A DNA stretch of 64,000 nucleotides, from the NCBI GenBank assembly GCA_963578605.1, contig CAUZEA010000009.1, forward strand, positions 1 to 64,000, read 5' to 3'. How positions within the stretch are numbered: the stretch's first letter is position 1; each line of letters begins with the position of its first letter. The stretch comes from JAKVCB01 sp963578605 (GTDB lineage: Bacteria > Planctomycetota > Planctomycetia > Pirellulales > Lacipirellulaceae). Position numbers and translations under genes: made by a program. Positions 27,852 through 35,793 of the stretch are shown one piece after another. The notes beneath the pieces are model-generated. The model was given only the letters and a program-made list of their open reading frames with translations. It was not told the DNA's origin and searched no databases.

Positions 27852-28216
27852 TTAGCGTTCGACGAAGTTGAACTTGCTGAAAAGGACTTCGCGGACAATG
27901 GGTTCGCCCAGGGTGCGGTTGGTTTTCTCCAATATCTTCGATTTGATCAACCCCAACCCGGTGTGCGTCAAGTCGGAGGGCTCGGCTGTAACCAGTAGCA
28001 TCATGACGTGTGCGCCGATCCGTCCCAGTTTTTCTCGAAACGTTTGGAAAATTCAGTTTTCGCATCTGATAGAACTGAACCGTAGGCTTCGATTTCGACC
28101 GTCGTTGTACTTCTCAACTTGGGATAACAGCGGCTGACTTTGTAGCTGCCGCTGGCAACCTCCCGAAACTTCTTTTCTTCGATATCGGGCGGGACGATTT
28201 GTCCACGTGGGCAACC
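27852..28216 (-). pseudogene. fliL: fliL remnant: no membrane anchor and one frameshift
   Basis: The FliL periplasmic domain is recognisable but lies in two frames. The first part reads VPPDIEEKKFREV, STTTVEIEAYGSVLSDAKTE and FSKRFEK. At an A5 run (plus-strand T5, 28029-28033) the frame must step back one base to continue as KLGRIGAHVMMLLVTAEPSD, GLGLIKSKILEKTNRTLGEP and VREVLFSKFNFVER, ending TAA at 27854-27852. An A6 run would restore one frame. The N-terminal cytoplasmic part and membrane helix of FliL are absent, replaced by a MotB scrap. Confidence 0.8.
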
Positions 28217-28339
28217 TGGAACTGCGCATCCTTTTTTATTTTGCTCATCGAGACAAGCATCACAAAAAAGATCGACAACCACGACATCATGTCTCCGAGC
28301 GTGACAACCCAACTCGGTACCCCGCCACGTCATATTCAT
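28217..28339 (-). pseudogene. motB: motB remnant: only the N-terminal membrane segment
   Basis: ATG 28339, 16 bases after the motA stop, opens MNMTWR. One base out of frame (at a GGGG run) the sequence continues VPSWVVTLGDMMSWLSIFFV, then MLVSMSKIKKDAQFQ, the MotB membrane helix with its proton/sodium-binding Asp. The similarity ends there. The peptidoglycan-binding OmpA-like domain is missing, and the sequence passes directly into the FliL periplasmic domain. This fits a deletion of several hundred bases from inside motB to inside fliL. Confidence 0.75.
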
Positions 28340-28355
28340 TTTTGACGGGGATGGA

Positions 28356-29126
28356 CTATGCAGCTTTAACGGATTGTCGAAGTTTTGGTGGCACGAACGT
28401 GTTGAGTTTTTGCCGGATGATTCGCGGGTTTTCACCAGCCTGGACGGCCATAATCCCGCGGACGACGATTTCCATCGCGAGCAACTCTTGTTTGTTGATG
28501 AAGCCGAGCTTTTCTGCCAATGGCAGGAAGATTGCATTGGAGACAATGGCTCCGTACAGCGTTGCCAGCAGAGCGACCGCCACACCGGCTCCAATTTTGG
28601 ACGGATCACTCATATCGCCAAGCATGATGATCAGGCCAATCAGCGTTCCAATCATGCCAAAGGCGGGGGCAAAACGACCAGCCTGATCGAGTAGGGCTTT
28701 ACCATCACGGTGACGAGTGGCAACGGCGTCAAGTTCTGTCCGCAAAATGTCTTCCATCACTTCCGGCCGTGTCCCGTCAACTGCCATTTGGACGCCGAGC
28801 ACAATAAACGGATTTTCAATGTCACCGACACGGCTCTCCAGCGCCAAGAGCCCGTCTTTACGGGCTGTTTCAGCCAAGCTTACGATCTGTTGGATAATGT
28901 CGGAAACCGGTTCCAGTTTGTGTGAAAAAGCCTTCAGTGTAACGCTGAACACACTGAGAAAATTCTTCAACGGAAATGAAATCATGACGACGGCAATGAC
29001 TCCACCGATCACCACCATGACCGAAGCAGGATCGATGAAGGCTGTGATCACCCCTCCACCAGTGACGATCGATGCGATGATCAGGCCAAGGGACAGAATG
29101 ACTCCGACAACGGTTGCAATATCCAT
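28356..29126 (-). CDS. motA: Flagellar stator protein MotA
   Basis: The 256-residue protein starts MDIATVVGVILSLGLIIASI and has the four membrane helices of MotA/PomA. The loop reads FIVLGVQMAVDGTRPEVMED and the last helix pair carries FAPAFGMIGTLIGLIIML and GVAVALLATLYGAIVSNAIF. MotA needs MotB to form the stator, and here motB is a fragment. The gene itself looks intact and lies 52 bases after flbD. Confidence 0.93.
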   Translation of the reverse strand: MDIATVVGVILSLGLIIASIVTGGGVITAFIDPASVMVVIGGVIAVVMISFPLKNFLSVFSVTLKAFSHKLEPVSDIIQQIVSLAETARKDGLLALESRVGDIENPFIVLGVQMAVDGTRPEVMEDILRTELDAVATRHRDGKALLDQAGRFAPAFGMIGTLIGLIIMLGDMSDPSKIGAGVAVALLATLYGAIVSNAIFLPLAEKLGFINKQELLAMEIVVRGIMAVQAGENPRIIRQKLNTFVPPKLRQSVKAA

Positions 29127-29178
29127 GAATTGTCGAGATTTCCGTTACCAACAGCCGATTGCTGATTGTGTGGGGCGA

Positions 29179-29382
29179 TCAGAAAACTGGTTGAGACGGA
29201 ATCAATTGTTTCGATTGGTGGTACTGCAGGGTTCGTTCCATCACAATTTCGGATGGCTCGCTAACCACGATGCGGTCACCACCGACGAGGGTAATAAACG
29301 TGTCGGGCCGGGCCTCCACGTATTTGATCAACTCGGCGTTCAGAATAAATGATTCACCGTCCAGTCGCGTTAGCTTGATCAT
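29179..29382 (-). CDS. flbD: FlbD family flagellar protein
   Basis: This 67-residue protein begins MIKLTRLDGESFILNAELIK and includes FITLVGGDRIVVSEPSEIV, the standard pattern of the small FlbD family usually encoded between flgE and motA. Its biochemical role is not settled (it is unrelated to the Caulobacter regulator of the same name). The expected upstream hook genes are not here. Confidence 0.9.
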   Translation of the reverse strand: MIKLTRLDGESFILNAELIKYVEARPDTFITLVGGDRIVVSEPSEIVMERTLQYHQSKQLIPSQPVF

Positions 29383-29610
29383 GCTCAGTTCTTTACAATC
29401 ATTAGTGCTTGAACGGAATGACCGGCATCATCGGTCAGGAGCAGACTTCGCTGAGGCCTGTGACACGCACTACCTGCCACAGTAGCCTACCAACCGTAGC
29501 TTACGGTGATCCCAGAGGAGGGAATCTAGAACTGGTCGCTGACAAAGATGCCGGGTCTGGCAGTGGCAGATTCGGCAGACAGGTCGCCACCGGCAGGACC
29601 GGAAAACAAC
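29383..29610. other. Gap where hook genes are expected, no coding sequence recognised
   Basis: In related clusters fliK, flgD and flgE lie between fliJ and flbD. This 228-base stretch shows no FlgE C-terminus, FlgD or FliK pattern in any minus-strand frame. With the neighbouring broken MotE-like gene, the whole fliJ-flbD interval is only 549 bases. Confidence 0.5.
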
Positions 29611-29854
29611 TTACCTCCGCAGGGCAAGCGGTTCGTCGAGCAACTCTTGCGATGTTGTGATTACACGTACATTGCCACGGTATTGCATGGAGGCCAATTT
29701 GTTCAAGTCAATATCGTGCAGTAACGCCACGGCACGGAAGGTTTTATGATCATCAAAGTTGCCCCGACTGAAACAGGTGAGCGGCGCCCAGGGCCACCGC
29801 AATTACAGCAGCCGTGCAGACGTAACCCACGAGTGCGAACAGCAGCCGAAGCAT
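29611..29854 (-). pseudogene. Frameshifted small membrane protein downstream of fliJ (MotE-like position)
   Basis: From ATG 29854 the frame encodes a membrane helix (LLFALVGYVCTAAVIAVALG) and stops at 29753. One base out of frame it continues DDHKTFRAVALLHDIDLNKL and ends TTSQELLDEPLALRR. Removing one T from the TTT run near 29757 gives GQLDDHKTFR in one frame. The layout (one helix, then a coiled-coil start) is that of the protein usually found after fliJ in planctomycetes. The C-terminal part is short, so it is probably also truncated. Confidence 0.55.
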
Positions 29855-29931
29855 GGTTCTAACACCGTGACCGGTTTGACAACCGATCCATGATGAGAAA
29901 AGGTTAAAACGAACAACACGTTTGCTCGGCG

Positions 29932-30393
29932 CTAGCTGTGCCTGGAAAGTCTGGTTTGCCAAACCATGTTCGTGGCAGCTTCATCCAGTTGTTTTGCTTC
30001 TTGTCGCAGTTCGTTCTGGCAGTGTTCTGCGCGGCGGCGGATATCAAGCAGTTCCAGTGTGCGGAAGTGTCGGTTGGCTTCGACCAGCTCCTCTCTGTGG
30101 CGCTCTGTTTCTTCGGCTACGACTGCTTGTTGTTCCCGCAAAGTCTTTTCCTGAGCTCTTAAAACAGGTTCGTACCGCATGATGGTGGACAATTTGTCGA
30201 CATCGACTTGTGGTCCTTGAATTGCAGCCCTTTGCTGCTGGTGGAGTTGGTTCCTTTGATGCGAGAGTTCCGCCCGTTGTTGCTGGAGAATCTCATTGGC
30301 TCGGCAGGCCTCGGTGAGACGGATTCGTTGTTGGTCTCGCTTTGTTTTGCGGCATCTCTTCAAGGTTTCGAGTCGAAAACGGTATTTGCTCAT
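29932..30393 (-). CDS. fliJ: Flagellar export chaperone FliJ
   Basis: Start at ATG 30393 (MSKYRFRLETLKRCRK), with AGGTGA eight bases upstream; a GTG at 30405 is possible. About 153 residues, almost entirely charged coiled coil rich in Gln, Arg and Glu, as in FliJ, which contacts the ATPase ring and the FlhA gate. It follows fliI by 54 bases. The N-terminal pattern is typical; the rest is family-like by composition. Confidence 0.85.
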   Translation of the reverse strand: MSKYRFRLETLKRCRKTKRDQQRIRLTEACRANEILQQQRAELSHQRNQLHQQQRAAIQGPQVDVDKLSTIMRYEPVLRAQEKTLREQQAVVAEETERHREELVEANRHFRTLELLDIRRRAEHCQNELRQEAKQLDEAATNMVWQTRLSRHS

Positions 30394-30447
30394 GGACTTT
30401 CTCACCTAGTCGGTTCATCAAAAAGCTGGTTCGGTGGGAAAACTTGA

Positions 30448-31818
30448 TTACGCGGCTTTGGTTTGTTGGGCCATGGAGGCATTGTCTGGGGCAACGAGCG
30501 GGGTAGGGGGGCTTGCAAGTTTCTGATCACATGTGCGCGCTAACGCGACCAGTTGGGAGCGCGCTTCCTCCGGGGAAAATACTTCAGCAATGTGTTGCTG
30601 CAGAAGTTCATCAATCGAGTTCCGCATCTCGACCGCGACGTCAACTTCTCGATTGTTACCATGGCGGTAAGCACCAATTGAGAGCAAATCTTCGTTGTCA
30701 CGATAGGCCACCAAGAGTTTTCTAATGGTGCGAGCTGCCTCAAGCTGCGCGGGCGTTGCTACCCGGGTCATCAGGCGACTGACGCTCTCCAAAACGTCAA
30801 TGGCCGGGTAATGTCCCCGCGCCGCGAGCTGGCGGCTCAGACAGATGTGCCCATCGAGTAGTCCCCGAATCGCGTCGGCGACCGGCTCAGTCGGATCATC
30901 ACCTTCGACAAGTACCGAATAATAGGCGGTGATGCTTCCGGTGGGGCCACGACCAGCCCTCTCCAATAGTTTTGGCAGAGCCGAAAACACCGACGGCGGA
31001 TATCCACGGGTGGTCGGAGGCTCGCCGGCGGCCAGGCCAATTTCACGCTGGGCCATTGCGAACCGCGTTATCGAATCGAACAGCAACAACACGTTTTTAC
31101 CTTGGTCTCGAAAGTACTCGGCAATTGCCGTCGCTGTAAACGCAGCTTGGGTTCGCCGGAGTGCTGATTCATTGCTTGTTGCTACGACGACCACAGCGCG
31201 GGCAAGCCCTTCGCGACCAAGCTCCCGGTCGAGGAATTCGTTGACCTCGCGACCTCGTTCACCGACCAACCCGATGACAATGACATCCGCTTCGGACCGC
31301 TTACACATCATTCCCAGCAAAACACTTTTACCAACGCCCGACCCGGAGAAGATGCCGAGCCGTTGTCCACGGCCGCACGAGAGCATCGTGTCGACGGCTC
31401 GTATACCCGTGGAGAGCGGTGTATCGATGGGGGGCCGTTCGGTTGGAAGCGGTGGCCTCCGGTCGAGACGTGAAAGACCGCTTAACATCGGCCGCGGCCG
31501 ACCGTCGATCGGATTGCCGTGTGCATCAACCACGCGTCCTAACAGGTTGGGACCCACTCGCAAAGACCGTGCCGTACGGGTCAGGCAAACGCGATTTCCG
31601 TGCCGCACCCCGGTAATACCGGTAAACAAAAAGACCAGCGTGAGGTTTTCACGAAATCCAATCACTTCACCTTCGGTGGGCCCGCCAGAGACACGTTCGA
31701 CCTCCACCACCGCCCCGACCGGTGCTGGAAAGTTCGCCACGGCAGCCGTATCACCAACGGTTTCGATAACGCGGCCAGTGAGGGCGGCTGTCATCGTATG
31801 TTGCAAAATCTCGTCCAT
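30448..31818 (-). CDS. fliI: Flagellum-specific ATPase FliI
   Basis: The 456-residue F1-like ATPase energises flagellar protein export. The Walker A loop is SGSGVGKS (residues 158-165), followed by VGERGREVNEF. Walker B is NVLLLFDSITRFAMAQREI, with the conserved GEPPTTRGYPPSVF just after. Length and motifs are normal. It lies between fliH and fliJ, its partners. Confidence 0.96.
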   Translation of the reverse strand: MDEILQHTMTAALTGRVIETVGDTAAVANFPAPVGAVVEVERVSGGPTEGEVIGFRENLTLVFLFTGITGVRHGNRVCLTRTARSLRVGPNLLGRVVDAHGNPIDGRPRPMLSGLSRLDRRPPLPTERPPIDTPLSTGIRAVDTMLSCGRGQRLGIFSGSGVGKSVLLGMMCKRSEADVIVIGLVGERGREVNEFLDRELGREGLARAVVVVATSNESALRRTQAAFTATAIAEYFRDQGKNVLLLFDSITRFAMAQREIGLAAGEPPTTRGYPPSVFSALPKLLERAGRGPTGSITAYYSVLVEGDDPTEPVADAIRGLLDGHICLSRQLAARGHYPAIDVLESVSRLMTRVATPAQLEAARTIRKLLVAYRDNEDLLSIGAYRHGNNREVDVAVEMRNSIDELLQQHIAEVFSPEEARSQLVALARTCDQKLASPPTPLVAPDNASMAQQTKAA

Positions 31819-31866
31819 CGTGGTTGCGATCTTTTCTGCCTGGTCGCCGTTTCCGTCACGCCAGGT

Positions 31867-32538
31867 TTAGGGGACCGTGAGTTCCGTTTCAATCCGGGCA
31901 AGTTGCGACTCGATTGTAAGATCGATCTCACCAAACCTGGTCATCACGCGGCAGCCACCGGGTGGTACGTTTGGGTCGGCGGTCACGGTCACGGGAGCAA
32001 GTTGTCCAACCGCTAGCGCCAGTTGCTCAACCTGTTGCCCCAGGTTCTCGTGGTCCTTCGGGTTCAGGCAAACGACAATTTCTGTGGAACCAGCAGCCAG
32101 TGTGAGGCCATCTCGGACCAAATCGAGAGTGATCTGCGGGGTTTGGCTTAGCTCTCGTCGAATGATGCGTTCAGCGATCGCCGTGGCAAATTTGATGGCT
32201 GAAGCTTGCCAGTGATCCAGCCATTGCCCGCGGGCATCTTCCAGTTCGGAGACGAGACGATTGATTGCCGGTACAAGAGTTTCTATTTGCTTGGCGACTT
32301 TTTCGTCCAGGATGCGGTCAATCGCTTTCTCGGCAGCCAGGTGCCCCGCTTCTTCTGCCCGGCGCCGGATTTGCTCGGCTTGCTGATGGGCGGTGGCGAT
32401 AATGCCCGCAGCCTGATCGCGCACCTTACCCAGGTATTCGTCGGCCTGATCTCGCAAGTCCTCCAAGCGAAACGCCACGGGTTGCACCACCGTGGTGCCC
32501 TGCCGTTGACTGCCGGAACTTTTTATAATCGTAGCCAT
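31867..32538 (-). CDS. fliH: Flagellar export ATPase regulator FliH
   Basis: The 223-residue protein has an Ala/Gln/Glu-rich coiled coil (about 25-100, EYLGKVRDQAAGIIATAHQQ) and a C-terminal globular domain with ATAIAERIIRRELSQTPQIT and PPGGCRVMTRFGEIDLTIES, the pattern shared by FliH and V-ATPase subunit E. It tethers FliI to the C-ring and FlhA. It lies 48 bases before fliI. Confidence 0.88.
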   Translation of the reverse strand: MATIIKSSGSQRQGTTVVQPVAFRLEDLRDQADEYLGKVRDQAAGIIATAHQQAEQIRRRAEEAGHLAAEKAIDRILDEKVAKQIETLVPAINRLVSELEDARGQWLDHWQASAIKFATAIAERIIRRELSQTPQITLDLVRDGLTLAAGSTEIVVCLNPKDHENLGQQVEQLALAVGQLAPVTVTADPNVPPGGCRVMTRFGEIDLTIESQLARIETELTVP

Positions 32539-32556
32539 GTCGAACCTGTGACGTGT

Positions 32557-33774
32557 TTACGTTAGGGAGGTAAACCTCGGCGACGAAGGCTCAGAAAGGA
32601 ATTGTGTGGCTGTTGCCGCGAGCGATTGCCGGGCCCGCTGAACATCACTCAGACGTGTGGGTCCGAGTTCGTAAAGGCTGTGGCGAAATTGACGCGCCAA
32701 CTTCTTTGGTAGTTGTGATGTGATTCGAGTGACGAGTGTGTCATCAGCACTAGCCAGAGCCAGGCGAAGCACTTCACGGTCCACGGTGCAGAATATGGCG
32801 TGAAGGGTTGTGGTATCCAAAGAAGCCAGGTTTTCAAAGGGAATTGCCGGGTGGGCAGCTTTGACTGGCTCCAAGGCCGGTTTTGCTGTCGACTCCGCCG
32901 TGGGTTGCTCTCGTAGGGTTGGCTGGTTTGAAGGGGCCGCCCGACCAACGTTCTGGCTGGCTGTTGATCTCGCCAATTGGGACCAAGTGACCGGTTGAGC
33001 GGTGTTGGTGCTCGCGGTTTGCGGTGTGGATTGGTGGCTTGAGTGAACATCGTCAATTTTGACGCTCAACTGGTCGGCCAATTGCCGTTTGTGCTTCTGA
33101 AGTTCGGTAAGTAGTTGTTGCCGGTTTGATGCATTGGAGGCCGCCAGAATTCTAACCGCATGGTTGGTGCGATCGTTGTCAATTTGGTACTGCTTGGGCT
33201 GCTTTTTGACCCAAATGGCCAATTCCTGCTCAATTGCCCGCAAGCTCTCCAGGTCCGCAGTTCCGATGACGGCAAGTCGTTCGATGACTTCCAGCTGGCG
33301 CGTCACGGGCAACACCTCAAGGAGTGTGGCCGCACGTTGATCGTCCAGGTAGGAAAGTACAACGGCGATTGTTTGCGCCTGTTCTCGGGCCAGGTGAGGA
33401 GCGAGGTCTTTAGCCACGGCATGGTCCAGGAACACAAACAAGGGGTGGGGAGATTCGTAGCCGGCGTTTTCTGGTGGGTTCTTCTGACTGACAGGTTCAA
33501 CGTCGGCAGTAAACAGTGAGTCGGCAAGTTCCACCCCGGATTGGCAATTCTCAGACGTTACCACACCGGCGGAGCGAAACTCCGCAACGACATCGGCCCG
33601 TTCGTCGGCATCGATGTTACCAAGGGACGAAACTGCATCACGTATTTGCTGGACTTCCGGGGTCGAGAGCTGGGTAAGCAGTGTAGCAGCGGTGTCGCTG
33701 TCGAGGCTCCGAACCAGAATTGCCGCTTTGCGGAGCGAAGAGGAACGGCCCATAGTGGGGTGGGGTCTTGTCAT
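32557..33774 (-). CDS. fliG: Flagellar motor switch protein FliG
   Basis: The 405-residue protein has the N-terminal FliF-binding domain (RKAAILVRSLDSDTAATLLT), a middle domain (TIAVVLSYLDDQRAATLLEV) and the C-terminal torque domain (LPKKLARQFRHSLYELGPTR). The EHPQ motif of the middle domain is REQAQ here. A Gln/Thr/Ala-rich linker (about 220-300), longer than usual, separates the middle and C-terminal domains. FliG couples stator force to the rotor. Confidence 0.9.
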   Translation of the reverse strand: MTRPHPTMGRSSSLRKAAILVRSLDSDTAATLLTQLSTPEVQQIRDAVSSLGNIDADERADVVAEFRSAGVVTSENCQSGVELADSLFTADVEPVSQKNPPENAGYESPHPLFVFLDHAVAKDLAPHLAREQAQTIAVVLSYLDDQRAATLLEVLPVTRQLEVIERLAVIGTADLESLRAIEQELAIWVKKQPKQYQIDNDRTNHAVRILAASNASNRQQLLTELQKHKRQLADQLSVKIDDVHSSHQSTPQTASTNTAQPVTWSQLARSTASQNVGRAAPSNQPTLREQPTAESTAKPALEPVKAAHPAIPFENLASLDTTTLHAIFCTVDREVLRLALASADDTLVTRITSQLPKKLARQFRHSLYELGPTRLSDVQRARQSLAATATQFLSEPSSPRFTSLT

Positions 33775-33831
33775 CGACTGGTGCCTTAAGGTAGTGGTCC
33801 GAAGTGGTGGGGTCGGCTATGCCAACAAGAA

Positions 33832-35487
33832 TCATGCAGCTTTGCCGATCCAGTTGCGGAGAATGGTGGCCGCCGCGTCAGGGTCATCATGGACGATCTC
33901 AACGAGATCGTCTGACAGGGAAGATTCAGTCTTCCCATGGAGTTTGGGTATCGAATTCCTACCCTGATTCTTTTCAGGAGAGGAACTTTCATCGTCGTGC
34001 TCGCCCAGGTTTTCCTCCTGTCTGGCGACGGCTAAGTCTCTGTTGCGAGTGTGAGAACTGGTCATCGAACGGAGCATGAGCAGGCTCAGCATGGCCAGTC
34101 CAACCATGCTCAGAGAACCCCAGTTGCGGTCAGTCCAGGCCAAGGCCGTGTTAGCGAGCGAGGGTGCCGGGGACGGAGGGGGGGTTACGGAATCGACGAA
34201 TTCAACCGTCACGTGCTTGGTCGATTCTGCGCCTTCAATATGCCCCGGGAGGAGCGGTTCGACGAGATTCTCAATAATTCTCTTTTGTTCCTCTGCCAGC
34301 GTGTCGAGTTCCTGTTGATTGGGTTCACGGGAAGCCTGGCCGGCCGGAGTTGGGCTGCGATTTCGCCACACCTGGAGCAAGTAACCACGTGGCACGGCAA
34401 TCGTGGTCCACACTTGAGTTGGGAGGTGTCCTGATTTGTGAACCGACTGATTCGTGAAGCCGACCACGCTTTCCTCATCGTTAGTCCTGTTTGTTGTGTT
34501 GTTGCGGTTTGTCTTGGCGGTAAGTGCCTCCTGCTGACGGACTGGTCCTTGTGCTTCGAGTCCTGACCGCCCTCCCGCATCAGCGGTTGTTTGTTCCGAA
34601 GATTCTTTGACGTTGGTTGACCGCACGACGGTTGTTTTCAGGTCGGGTTTGACGGTGCGGGTGGTGTTTTCCGCAACGTTTTCCAGTTCGGCATTAACTT
34701 GGACACGAATGCCTGGGATGTAATCGAGTTCGTGCAGAATGGCAGTCCGCTGATGTTCGTTAAACTTGGCCCGTTCGCGGAGGTAGACGTCATCGAACGC
34801 CTCGGGAGAAATTCCGCTGGCTGCGTACGACGAGTCGTCGCCCAAACTCGTCACGGCGACTTCCTCGGGTTTCAGCCCAATGACCGAGTGGGCTACCAGT
34901 CGTTGGATCGCCTTTTTTCGCTGGTAGGTGAGTGATTCGCCGGGGAGGGGCTGGACATTGACCGAGCTGGTGACTTGTTTGGGGCGGTTCCACCCGCTGG
35001 CGGGTTGTTCGTCGTAGAGCACGATAGCGTCTTCGACCCAGTTCATCGCGCGGACAATCTCAGAGAGCGTTTCGGTTTTAGCAATCTGCAATCGTTGTCG
35101 GGTTCGGTCGCGAGATTCCCAAATCCCACCTTCCTTGAGCGAGTTTCCCATCAGGTCGTGGAAGTTGCGTGGTAATGCGCCTTCTTCGGCAACGGCGGCA
35201 AGGTATTCATGTTTTTTCCCCGCCGGGACTCGAATGCGATTGCCCTCGCGCTGCTGTCCCGAAAGCCCCCGCTTGGCAATGGCTGCTTCGATCCGGTCTA
35301 GCTGACTTGCGGGAAGATGCTCGCCACCAAACAGGTAGACATCCGGCACAGCTGCCCGTTGTTGCAACAGGAACCCCAAACTGACGAAGACCACTGCCAG
35401 CAAAAGCCAGGCAAGGATATGCGCACCGGGGGTCATTGACTGGAGCAGGTCCCGCAGTTGGGTGGTAGCAGTATTCAAGAAGTTCAT
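33832..35487 (-). CDS. fliF: Flagellar MS-ring protein FliF
   Basis: The 551-residue protein has a first membrane helix (LAWLLLAVVFVSLGFLLQ, about 25-42) and a ring-building region including ALPRNFHDLMGNSLKEGGIW, SVNVQPLPGESLTYQRKKAI and IPGIRVQVNAEL. A second membrane helix (LSMVGLAMLSLLMLRSM) is followed by the FliG-binding tail ending in HDDPDAAATILRNWIGKAA. It houses the export gate. flgB, flgC and fliE, normally just upstream, are missing. Confidence 0.94.
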   Translation of the reverse strand: MNFLNTATTQLRDLLQSMTPGAHILAWLLLAVVFVSLGFLLQQRAAVPDVYLFGGEHLPASQLDRIEAAIAKRGLSGQQREGNRIRVPAGKKHEYLAAVAEEGALPRNFHDLMGNSLKEGGIWESRDRTRQRLQIAKTETLSEIVRAMNWVEDAIVLYDEQPASGWNRPKQVTSSVNVQPLPGESLTYQRKKAIQRLVAHSVIGLKPEEVAVTSLGDDSSYAASGISPEAFDDVYLRERAKFNEHQRTAILHELDYIPGIRVQVNAELENVAENTTRTVKPDLKTTVVRSTNVKESSEQTTADAGGRSGLEAQGPVRQQEALTAKTNRNNTTNRTNDEESVVGFTNQSVHKSGHLPTQVWTTIAVPRGYLLQVWRNRSPTPAGQASREPNQQELDTLAEEQKRIIENLVEPLLPGHIEGAESTKHVTVEFVDSVTPPPSPAPSLANTALAWTDRNWGSLSMVGLAMLSLLMLRSMTSSHTRNRDLAVARQEENLGEHDDESSSPEKNQGRNSIPKLHGKTESSLSDDLVEIVHDDPDAAATILRNWIGKAA

Positions 35488-35580
35488 TCTTGGAAACAGT
35501 CGTTGTTGTGAATTAGGGATAAGCGTGACTTACTGTGCGAGGAAGGTAACGCTGGCAAGTACGCCCCGCTGCTTATGAAG

Positions 35581-35793
35581 TCATATCCGGATTTCCTGGA
35601 TTTCGCGATAAACGTCCATTGGCGTGCTGGCGTGAAGTTCACGACCTGTTCCCGGATCGGCATGAGCGGTGATCCTCACTCATTCGACATCGAGTGGCCG
35701 GTGTTGAATCTCCGGGACCCGTTCCAGGCTGTCGATGGCCAGGATACGGCCTGCGTATTGGGCTGGTTCGTTCGATAACGAGGAGTTGGTCAT
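35581..35793 (-). pseudogene. Remnant of a response regulator receiver domain
   Basis: ATG 35793 overlaps the kinase stop (ATGA), as a paired regulator gene would. The frame begins MTNSSLSNEPAQYAGRILAI and meets TGA at 35682-35680. In the same frame it goes on VRITAHADPGTG and then PMDVYREIQEIRI, which resembles the later part of a receiver domain, before TGA at 35581. The phosphoacceptor region, the sigma-54 AAA+ domain and the DNA-binding domain of an AtoC/FlrC-type regulator are absent. The assignment rests on short matches and on position. Confidence 0.5.

Noticed and set aside
28025..28040. Programmed -1 frameshift in fliL
   Set aside because: The site is G-AAA-AAC, not a full X-XXY-YYZ slippery heptamer, and FliL is not known to be made this way; mutation or sequencing error is simpler.
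28001..28609. A 202-codon minus-strand frame covering the end of motA through fliL
   Set aside because: Its first part is out-of-frame motA sequence. Only the later part is real FliL sequence, which is annotated as a remnant.
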